Below the pieces are notes generated by a model. It had not been told where the DNA came from. It saw nothing but the letters and a program-made list of their open reading frames with translations, and ran no database searches. A stretch of 64,000 nucleotides of DNA from an uncultured Alphaproteobacteria bacterium. GTDB lineage: Bacteria; Pseudomonadota; Alphaproteobacteria; HIMB59; GCA-002718135. Positions 1 through 8,237 of this stretch are shown here, one piece after another; within the stretch, counting starts at the first letter, position 1; the number at the start of each line of letters is the position of its first letter. Where the stretch lies: contig CACESS010000002.1 in the NCBI GenBank assembly GCA_902562275.1, forward strand, positions 49,779 to 113,778, read 5' to 3'. A program made the translations under genes and the position numbers.

Positions 1-1
1 T

Positions 2-652
2 CACATTCAAAAAAAATTAATTAAGTTTAAAAATAAATATTTTTATGGAAAAGAATTTCGCGTCACAAAATCATTAAAAAATAAGTTTGAGATAAAAATG
101 GATAAGACAAAATATATCTATCCCAAACCTTCATTGAACGGTAAACATCAGGAAGAAAACGCATCAATATCTATATATTTTGCAAAAATTTTGAAAAACA
201 TGGGGTATGAATTAAATTCAAAAGAAATTAATACAGCGATAAAAAAAACAATTTGGCCAGGAAGATTGGAGGTTATTAATTATAAAAATAAAAAAATAAT
301 TCTTGATGGGTCACATAATATTGATGGAGCTGAAAAACTAAATGAATTTTTAAAAACTAAAAGAATAAAACCTGTAGTCTTATTTGGAATGTTGGACAAT
401 AAGAAAGCAAGTTTATTTTTAAACAAAATAAAAAAAAGAATATCTAAAGTTTTAGCTATAAAAATTCCAGATGAAAAAAATTCATTTAAAACTAAACAAA
501 TAAATGAGATTTGTAATTTTCATTCTATTAAATGTGAGCAAGTAAAAAATATAAATGAAGCTTTAAAATATTTTAGATCTAATCAAGAAAAAATATATTT
601 AATCACTGGTTCTTTGTATTTGATAGGAAAAATTAGAAGAAGATTATTCTAA
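2..652 (+). CDS. folC: Folylpolyglutamate/dihydrofolate synthase, C-terminal part (5' end outside window)
   Basis: FolC adds glutamate to folates (and in many bacteria to dihydropteroate) in the cytoplasm. The frame is open from base 2 with no stop, so the ATG at 98 is internal and the gene starts before the window. The visible ~216 residues carry the family pattern GKHQEENA (the L.G.HQ..NA motif ending the Mur-ligase central domain), then the C-terminal ligase domain with WPGRLE and LDGSHN. The expected full length is about 420 residues, so roughly half is missing. It converges on trxA with a 9-base overlap. In many alphaproteobacteria accD lies upstream of folC, which cannot be checked here. 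Confidence 0.9.
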   Translation, partial: HIQKKLIKFKNKYFYGKEFRVTKSLKNKFEIKMDKTKYIYPKPSLNGKHQEENASISIYFAKILKNMGYELNSKEINTAIKKTIWPGRLEVINYKNKKIILDGSHNIDGAEKLNEFLKTKRIKPVVLFGMLDNKKASLFLNKIKKRISKVLAIKIPDEKNSFKTKQINEICNFHSIKCEQVKNINEALKYFRSNQEKIYLITGSLYLIGKIRRRLF

Positions 653-967
653 ATTGGATTGTATCCAGTTTTCTAAAGCTGTTTTAGGAAGACTCCCAAC
701 TTTAGTATCAATTAACTCACCTTTTTTAAATATCATTATCGTTGGAATTCCTCTTATGCCGTATTTCTGTGGGGTCATGGGATTCTCATCAATATTCATC
801 TTATATATTTTTACTTTGTCTTTGTTCTCTTCAGCAATTTCTTCTAAAATAGGATCAAGTACTTTACAAGGGCCGCACCATTCAGCTCCAAAATCGACTA
901 CCACAGGTAATTCATTTGAAGATATATCAGTTTCAAAGGTTTGATCGTTTGTAGCTTTAGTAGACAT
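644..967 (-). CDS. trxA: Thioredoxin 1
   Basis: This is a cytoplasmic thiol-disulfide reductant, likely serving ribonucleotide reductase and other oxidised proteins. The 107 residues match normal thioredoxin length. The active site is WCGPCK at about residues 30-35, and the cis-proline loop is GIRGIPT. No signal peptide is present, so it is cytoplasmic. It follows murU after a 46-base gap and overlaps the folC end by 9 bases on the opposite strand. In many alphaproteobacteria addB-addA sit between murU and trxA; here they are absent. Confidence 0.97.
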   Translation of the reverse strand: MSTKATNDQTFETDISSNELPVVVDFGAEWCGPCKVLDPILEEIAEENKDKVKIYKMNIDENPMTPQKYGIRGIPTIMIFKKGELIDTKVGSLPKTALENWIQSNLE

Positions 968-1013
968 AATGTTTATGTAAGAAATATTAATCTATAATCA
1001 AGCTAAATTAAAT

Positions 1014-1694
1014 CTAATTTTCTAAAATTGATTTTTTATCCCCAATATGTCTAATTTTGGAAGGGATTACATACCCCTTGATTTGATTTTTTTTAATTAG
1101 TTTTGTCCAAATTTCATTCATATTGAATATTTTTTTTCTATTATTAAATATATTTTTACATACAATTTGAAGACCGGAATAATATAACTTCTCTTTTTTA
1201 CTTTTCCAATTTGTGACTAGATTTCTTTTTAAATAAAAATCTCCATTTTCTTTTTTTAAACCTAAGAAATTAATATCTTTAGATAACAACATTTTACAGT
1301 GAGAAACATCTTGATAATTATCGAGAAAATATTTGATATGTGATTTATTTTTTTTAGTCCAAAATATATCAGAATTAACAACACATATTTTTTTTCTATT
1401 TGTATAGTTGAAAATATTTTTTACTCCTCCACCTGTACCAAGTATTTTTTTTTCATAGATAATCTTAATAGGATATTTTTTAAAATTTTTGTCCAAATAC
1501 TTTTTAATTTTATTATGTAAATAGTGTGTATTTATTAAGATTTCATCACATCCAATATTAGTAAAAAAATCAATTGTGTTATTTAATAATACTTTATTTT
1601 TATATTTTAACAGAGGTTTAGGAGTACTGCGTGTCAAATTCAGCATTCTTGATCCAAAACCTGCACATAAAATCATTAACGTAAAATTCTTCAT
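1014..1694 (-). CDS. murU: N-acetylmuramate alpha-1-phosphate uridylyltransferase (MurU-like nucleotidyltransferase)
   Basis: It is predicted to convert MurNAc-1-phosphate and UTP to UDP-MurNAc, the second step of the AmgK/MurU salvage route that bypasses de novo UDP-MurNAc synthesis. The 226-residue protein has the nucleotidyltransferase signature LCAGFGSRM (residues 9-17) with KPLLK (26-30), and an Asp in NSDIFW for metal and sugar-phosphate binding. It lies 3 bases downstream of the amgK-like kinase, the usual partner, which is the main reason to prefer MurU over a generic sugar-1-phosphate nucleotidyltransferase. The exact sugar substrate is inferred. Confidence 0.8.
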   Translation of the reverse strand: MKNFTLMILCAGFGSRMLNLTRSTPKPLLKYKNKVLLNNTIDFFTNIGCDEILINTHYLHNKIKKYLDKNFKKYPIKIIYEKKILGTGGGVKNIFNYTNRKKICVVNSDIFWTKKNKSHIKYFLDNYQDVSHCKMLLSKDINFLGLKKENGDFYLKRNLVTNWKSKKEKLYYSGLQIVCKNIFNNRKKIFNMNEIWTKLIKKNQIKGYVIPSKIRHIGDKKSILEN

Positions 1695-1697
1695 ATA

Positions 1698-2615
1698 TTA
1701 TAAATACTTTTCATAAATTGATCTTAGTTCATAATTTTTAATATTATTTAAAGTTGCTATTGTTCTAGATTTAGTTATTTTTAAATAATCTAAGTATTGA
1801 TTATCATTATTTAAACTAAATAATTTTCTCCATCTACCAAGTAATCGGGTCTGTCGAGCTAAACTTAAGACATAATATTGTTGACGAAAAGTATTGAGAC
1901 TTTCGATAATTGATGTGTTATTATAAAAATATTCGATTAATTTATCATTATAATCTCTTGTAAAATTAATTCTTGGATTTTCTAATAATGATAGAAGGTC
2001 CCATCCTATAAACCCAATAAAAGCACTTTGAAAATCAATAATCCCACATTGTAAATGTGATTTATAATTTTCTAAAAAAAATAAATTAACAAATTCAAAG
2101 TCTTTGTGAACAAAATTTTTCATATTATAATTTTGAGAATGATATAAACTTTCCCATAATTCATAAAATTTTAAAGTTGGAAAATTTGAATTTTTGTTGA
2201 TAGGAATAAAATAAGAAACAAACTCTTTGAGTTCAAATTTTAAATCTTCAAATGTATACTCTTTTAAATTATTTATATTTTTTAATTGTAATTCATTTTG
2301 GATAACAATTAGATTATCTACAGCTAGTTTTAAAAGTTTATAAAGGTTATTTTTATTATATATTTTATTAAATCTATCATTTCCAAAATCTTGCATATAT
2401 ATTTTGTATTGTTGTTTACTAACTTCATATATCTTAGGAATTGATACATTAGCCTTTAGTAATATTTCATAGACATTAAGGAAATTTTTAAACTCTTGGT
2501 TATTTCTAGAAAAATCAATTATTATTTTGGTATTATTTTTTTCTGTTTTTCTATAAATTAGTTTTTTAGATAATCCGGACTCAATTTTTTCTAAATCGTT
2601 ATGATCAGAATTCAT
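1698..2615 (-). CDS. amgK: Anomeric MurNAc/GlcNAc kinase (AmgK-like aminoglycoside phosphotransferase fold)
   Basis: It is predicted to phosphorylate the anomeric hydroxyl of MurNAc, and possibly GlcNAc, released from cell-wall turnover, and so to feed murU. The 305 residues contain the APH-type catalytic loop with His170, Asp172 and Asn177 (HKDFEFVN) and the metal-binding Asp194 in GIIDFQ. It sits between tsaE and murU with gaps of 4 and 3 bases, an arrangement typical of alphaproteobacteria. Older annotations call this family aminoglycoside phosphotransferase or choline kinase; the context argues for peptidoglycan recycling. Confidence 0.8.
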   Translation of the reverse strand: MNSDHNDLEKIESGLSKKLIYRKTEKNNTKIIIDFSRNNQEFKNFLNVYEILLKANVSIPKIYEVSKQQYKIYMQDFGNDRFNKIYNKNNLYKLLKLAVDNLIVIQNELQLKNINNLKEYTFEDLKFELKEFVSYFIPINKNSNFPTLKFYELWESLYHSQNYNMKNFVHKDFEFVNLFFLENYKSHLQCGIIDFQSAFIGFIGWDLLSLLENPRINFTRDYNDKLIEYFYNNTSIIESLNTFRQQYYVLSLARQTRLLGRWRKLFSLNNDNQYLDYLKITKSRTIATLNNIKNYELRSIYEKYL

Positions 2616-2619
2616 TAAA

Positions 2620-3066
2620 CTATTTATTAAAACTAATATTAATTTTTCTTTTAGTTTCAGAAATCATTTCTAAATTTATTAAATAATGTTTTTTATTTAA
2701 TGGTAAACTAATTAGCATTTCAGGCCATTCTATAAATGTAATATTATTATTTAGATTTTCGAAAAAATCTAATTCCTCTAACTCCTTTAAATTTTGAATT
2801 CTATAAAGGTCATAATGATATATTTGTAATGGATTTAAATCGTACGTTATTAAAATAGGAAATGTTGGGCTGGCAATTGAAGCTGGTTTGGGTAAATTAT
2901 TTAATAAATATAGATTATTAATTAATAATCTTACAAATGTTGTTTTACCTGCACCTAGCTCCCCTTGAAATAAGTAAATATCTCCAACAGATATGTCTTT
3001 ACACAAATTAGTTGAGAGTTTTTCAAGTTCACGAAGATCTAAAATTTGATTACTTAATTTTTGCAA
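2620..3066 (-). CDS. tsaE: tRNA t6A biosynthesis ATPase TsaE
   Basis: TsaE is the ATPase of the TsaB-TsaD-TsaE complex that makes N6-threonylcarbamoyladenosine at position 37 of ANN-decoding tRNAs. The 148 residues have a Walker A motif GELGAGKTT at 35-43, the SPTF motif and a C-terminal IEWPE stretch characteristic of the family. It is 6 bases downstream of metK and 4 bases upstream of amgK, so translation is probably coupled. Its partner tsaB is at 47072-47683; tsaD is not in this window. Confidence 0.93.
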   Translation of the reverse strand: MQKLSNQILDLRELEKLSTNLCKDISVGDIYLFQGELGAGKTTFVRLLINNLYLLNNLPKPASIASPTFPILITYDLNPLQIYHYDLYRIQNLKELEELDFFENLNNNITFIEWPEMLISLPLNKKHYLINLEMISETKRKINISFNK

Positions 3067-3072
3067 ATTTTG

Positions 3073-4242
3073 TTATGCAATACCTTTTAATGCTTCAACT
3101 AAATCTGTTTTTTCCCAAGTAAAATGGCCCTTGTCACTTGGCTCTCTACCAAAATGACCATAAGCAGAAGTTGGAACATAAATTGCATTTGTTAGTTTTA
3201 AATGTCCTCTTATTCCTCTTGGACTTAGATCAAATAAATCTTGCACAGATTTTTCAATTTTCTGTTCATCGACTTTGTTTGTTCCATTAGTATTAACATA
3301 TACTGATAAAGGTTTTGATACACCTATTGCATAAGATAACTGTATAGTACACTCATCAGCAAGATCAGCTGCAACAACATTTTTTGCTAGGTACCTAGCT
3401 GCATATGCTGCAGATCTATCAACTTTAGATGGATCCTTACCAGAGAATGCCCCTCCACCATGGGGTGCTGCTCCACCATAAGTATCAACAATTATTTTTC
3501 TACCTGTTAGACCAGAGTCACCATCAGGACCTCCAATTACAAAGTTTCCTGTAGGATTGACATAGAATTCTTCATCTTTAAGACCTTCTAACAAGTTATT
3601 AGGTATACACTCATATACGTAAGGTTTAACAATTTCTTTTACGTCCTCGGGAGATAAACCTTCCTTATGTTGTGAAGAAATTACTAGGGATGTAACTTTG
3701 CTTGGTTTCCCGTTTTCATAAAGCATTGTAACTTGGCTTTTTGAATCAGGTTCTAGACCAGATGCAGATCCATCTTTACGGGCTTGTGCCATTTTATATA
3801 AAATTTGGTGAGAATAATGTATCGGGGCTGGCATCAATGATTCAGTGTCCTTACAAGCAAAACCAAACATGATGCCTTGATCACCTGCACCCTCATCTTT
3901 ATTGCTTCCAGAATCAACACCCATAGCAATATCTGCCGATTGCTCATGAAGAAAACTTTCAATATCACAATTCTGCCAATGAAAGCCATCTTGTTCATAA
4001 CCAATATCTTTAATACAATCTCTAACTTGAGATATAATCTGATCTTTAGAAACTGATGGGCCCCTTACTTCTCCTGCTAGAACTACTTTATTAGTAGTAG
4101 TCAAAGTCTCACAAGCTACACGTGTTTGTGGATCACCGGATGATAGATAAGTATCAACAACCATATCTGAAATTCTATCACAAACTTTATCTGGATGGCC
4201 TTCAGAAACTGATTCACTAGTAAATAAATAAGATCTTTTCAT
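3073..4242 (-). CDS. metK: S-adenosylmethionine synthetase
   Basis: MetK makes SAM from methionine and ATP in the cytoplasm. Length (389 residues) is normal. Family signatures are [11 protein letters not shown] near the N-terminus, [12 protein letters not shown] for the methionine-binding loop, and [16 protein letters not shown] for the phosphate-binding loop. It is 8 bases after ahcY, so SAM synthesis and SAH hydrolysis appear to share a transcript. The short gap leaves no room for a SAM riboswitch between the two genes. Confidence 0.98.
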   Translation of the reverse strand: MKRSYLFTSESVSEGHPDKVCDRISDMVVDTYLSSGDPQTRVACETLTTTNKVVLAGEVRGPSVSKDQIISQVRDCIKDIGYEQDGFHWQNCDIESFLHEQSADIAMGVDSGSNKDEGAGDQGIMFGFACKDTESLMPAPIHYSHQILYKMAQARKDGSASGLEPDSKSQVTMLYENGKPSKVTSLVISSQHKEGLSPEDVKEIVKPYVYECIPNNLLEGLKDEEFYVNPTGNFVIGGPDGDSGLTGRKIIVDTYGGAAPHGGGAFSGKDPSKVDRSAAYAARYLAKNVVAADLADECTIQLSYAIGVSKPLSVYVNTNGTNKVDEQKIEKSVQDLFDLSPRGIRGHLKLTNAIYVPTSAYGHFGREPSDKGHFTWEKTDLVEALKGIA

Positions 4243-4250
4243 ATTAACTC

Positions 4251-5558
<1,308 letters not shown>

Positions 5559-5563
5559 TTATT

Positions 5564-7273
5564 TTAACTTTTTAATGGTAATTTAATTAGAAAACAAGCG
5601 CCTCTAAAGTCTAATTTGTCACTTTCTGTTAATTCAATTGAACCATTGAATGAATTGATTATCTCGTAGGATATGGATAGACCAAGACCTGAGTGCTTGT
5701 CCCGATCATCTATTCTATCAGTGTAAAATCTATCAAAAATTTTATTTTTTTCTTTGAAATCTATGCCTTTTCCTTGATCATAAATTTTGATTTCAACACA
5801 ATTTTCATTTCTTTTATTTGATGTAATTAAAATATTTGAATTATTTTTGGCAATTGAAATACTATTATCTATTAAATTTAGTATTACCTGCAAAAATTTA
5901 TCTTTGTTAAGAAGTACTAAATTTTGATTATTATCAGTTTGAAGTAAAATTTTAATATTTTTCTTATTAGTTGATTTTTCACTAAAATTTTCTTTTAGAA
6001 ATTTGTTTACATTAATTAGTTCAAAATTTTCTATTTCAATTTCTGCAATAGTTTTTGAAAAATGAGAAATGTCGGAGATCAATCTATTCATTCTGTCGAT
6101 ATCTTTATTAAAATTATTAATTACTTTGGTTCTATTTTCATTAGTTATGTTTTTACTAGTTAATAATTCAATCGAAGATTTTATTGCAGTAAGTGGATTT
6201 TTTAGTTCATGGGCAACATCAGAGCTAAATTTTTCTAATTGATTGATTTGTAATTTCAATTCGTTTGACATAAGTTGTATTTGGTTTGATAAAATACCAA
6301 TTTCATCGGATCTTAGAGGGTATATTAATTTTTTCTTATTTGTTTTATCTCTCTCAAGGACAGTGATTTTAGTTATTTGCCTTAATGGTGTTATCAAGCC
6401 TCTCAAAAAAATAAATGATAATAAAATTGTAACTAAAATAAATAATAGAAAAAAATTAAAGAAATTCAAAGATTGTCTAGCTAGTTCATTATTATCTAAT
6501 AATAATTTATACTTTATTAGAACAACTCCATAGACGTTATTATCTTGGATTATAGGTGATGTTAAAATTCTAGTTATATCATTATTTTCATCTTCGAAAG
6601 TTTTAACGAGTTTTTGCTTTTCTTTAATAGTGTCAATAATCAAAATAATTTCATGTACATTTTTGTCTAAATTTTTAGTAAATTTATTTTTAAGAATGTA
6701 ATTATTAATATAATTAAAATTTTTAATATAAATTTTTTCAAATAAATTTGAGAAATCAGCTATATTTTCACGCATTTCAGATAAATCTATTTCCTCAACA
6801 TCTGTGCTCAGAAATAAATTAGATGAATCTGCAATTTTAATCCAATTTTCATTATAAATAATAGTGTTAAAATCTTTATCACCAAAGTTTTGAAATATAA
6901 ATTGTTCAGTTGTAAACTTTTCTAACTCAGGTTCAGACAATTCGATAGGATTAATATTATCTGCCAAGTCACAACTCTGCTTGTATGCTTCAATATCTTG
7001 AAGATATCTGCAACGATAATCATACTGAAAAATTGGCACTCTTAATATTGAAGTGTTTTCTAAATATTTTGTTATATTTGATAAATTTAATCTTATTGAT
7101 TGATCTCTATTATCTATGAATTTATTATTTTGAATTAAGTTGAAATTGAAATAAGATAAAAATACTAAACCTAAAAATACAATAATTAAGTTAATTATAA
7201 TGAGTTGAAATGTTAGATTATAACTTGATAATGTAAATAATCTCTTAATCACGCCAAGAATATCCAGAGCCAT
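5564..7273 (-). CDS. chvG: Envelope-sensing histidine kinase ChvG/ExoS-like
   Basis: This is the inner-membrane sensor kinase of the ChvG-ChvI system, which in other alphaproteobacteria responds to acidity and cell-envelope stress. Of 569 residues, TM1 is at about 23-45, a long periplasmic domain at 46-270 contains the only two periplasmic Cys (88 and 101, perhaps a disulfide), and TM2 is at 271-292. HAMP follows, then the H-box SDVAHELKNPLTAIKSS with phospho-acceptor His355, closely like ChvG, and a HATPase domain with N, G1 (DQGKGI) and G2 (GLGLSIS) boxes. Its start overlaps the end of chvI by 29 bases. The hprK gene that often follows chvG is absent; ahcY follows instead. Confidence 0.85.
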   Translation of the reverse strand: MALDILGVIKRLFTLSSYNLTFQLIIINLIIVFLGLVFLSYFNFNLIQNNKFIDNRDQSIRLNLSNITKYLENTSILRVPIFQYDYRCRYLQDIEAYKQSCDLADNINPIELSEPELEKFTTEQFIFQNFGDKDFNTIIYNENWIKIADSSNLFLSTDVEEIDLSEMRENIADFSNLFEKIYIKNFNYINNYILKNKFTKNLDKNVHEIILIIDTIKEKQKLVKTFEDENNDITRILTSPIIQDNNVYGVVLIKYKLLLDNNELARQSLNFFNFFLLFILVTILLSFIFLRGLITPLRQITKITVLERDKTNKKKLIYPLRSDEIGILSNQIQLMSNELKLQINQLEKFSSDVAHELKNPLTAIKSSIELLTSKNITNENRTKVINNFNKDIDRMNRLISDISHFSKTIAEIEIENFELINVNKFLKENFSEKSTNKKNIKILLQTDNNQNLVLLNKDKFLQVILNLIDNSISIAKNNSNILITSNKRNENCVEIKIYDQGKGIDFKEKNKIFDRFYTDRIDDRDKHSGLGLSISYEIINSFNGSIELTESDKLDFRGACFLIKLPLKS

Positions 7274-7958
7274 ATCTTGTTCTTATTTGATCAAAAGAAT
7301 TATCATAAGATCTGAATTTTTTTCTTAATCTCTTTATATGGCTATCAATAGTCCTGTCATCAACATATATTGAATCACCATACATTGCGTCCATTAATTG
7401 ATTTCTATCTTTTACTACCCCAGGATACTGAGCAAGAGATTTAATTAAATTAAACTCTGCAACCGTAAGTTCAATTTCTATACCTTTCCAAAAACATAAT
7501 TGTTTATCTTCATCTAGTATCAAATCACCTTTTATAAAATTTTGTTTTTTAATATTATTATCTTTTTGTTCTTCATTTCTATTGTTATGAATTCTTAGCA
7601 CTGTTCTTATGCGCTCATTTAATAATTTTTGTGAAAAAGGTTTTTTTATATAATCTGAAGCGCCCATTCTTAATCCAATTATCTCATCTTGTTCATGATC
7701 TTTTGACGTTAAAAAGATAATCGGAAGATCTTTTAGATTTTCAATCTTGCTCGAACGTACTTTTGAAAGAAGTTCATTTCCATCCATTTTTGGCATCTTA
7801 ATATCAAACAGTCCCAGATCATAAGATTTGCTTTCAAGAGCCTCTAAGGCTTCAACTCCATTAAGAAATGTATCTACTGTAAATCCTTCACTTTGCAGAG
7901 AAAGAGATACTGATGTGAGAATCGACTGCTCGTCATCAACTAATGCTATCTTCGGCAT
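7245..7958 (-). CDS. chvI: ChvI-like OmpR-family response regulator
   Basis: This is a DNA-binding partner of the downstream kinase. The 237 residues have a receiver domain with acidic pair Asp8-Asp9, phospho-acceptor Asp52 in FDIKMPKMDG, and Lys in KKPFSQK; the C-terminal half is an OmpR winged helix ending RTRYGSGYSW. The pattern LVDDEQSILTSVS and SQKLLNERI closely matches ChvI. It is the first gene of the minus-strand run to murU and faces nrdA across a 279-base intergenic region, so its promoter must lie there; no clear one was picked out. Confidence 0.87.
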   Translation of the reverse strand: MPKIALVDDEQSILTSVSLSLQSEGFTVDTFLNGVEALEALESKSYDLGLFDIKMPKMDGNELLSKVRSSKIENLKDLPIIFLTSKDHEQDEIIGLRMGASDYIKKPFSQKLLNERIRTVLRIHNNRNEEQKDNNIKKQNFIKGDLILDEDKQLCFWKGIEIELTVAEFNLIKSLAQYPGVVKDRNQLMDAMYGDSIYVDDRTIDSHIKRLRKKFRSYDNSFDQIRTRYGSGYSWRD

Positions 7959-8153
7959 ACTCGTTTTTATTAATAATTTATGGCAGATTTAAGTTCAAAG
8001 AAAAAATGATTCAGTTAACAAAATGTGACTTAAGTTGATAAGTAAATGTAAATATTTCAATAACTTGTTTGCCTCATAAAAATATGAATTAAGTAAGGGA
8101 TTGACATGATAAAAAAAATATTTATGTTCTTATTTTGTTCTTATTGCGATATT

Positions 8154-8199
8154 GAGCAAATGTTGTATTGTCCCTTTCGGGCGGCACTACATATTGTGT
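8154..8199 (+). promoter_or_regulatory. Probable tandem NrdR boxes upstream of nrdAB
   Basis: The stretch 8185-8199 (CACTACATATTGTGT) closely fits the palindromic NrdR box (ACACWATATATWGTGT). A weaker copy at 8154-8168 (GAGCAAATGTTGTAT) matches it at 9 of 15 positions and is centred 31 bases upstream. Tandem NrdR boxes about three helical turns apart are the known layout before ribonucleotide reductase genes. A CCCTTTCGGG mini-hairpin lies between them at 8172-8181. A possible promoter (TTGACA at 8101-8106, TATGTT at 8123-8128, 16-base spacer) would put the boxes downstream of the start site. Confidence 0.55.
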
Positions 8200-8237
8200 T
8201 TTTCGACAATAATTTTTTAAAAATGGATAGAATTTAA

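Noticed and set aside
98..652. A complete short gene starting at ATG 98
   Set aside because: The frame is open to the window edge and the upstream residues continue the FolC sequence, so this is an internal Met.
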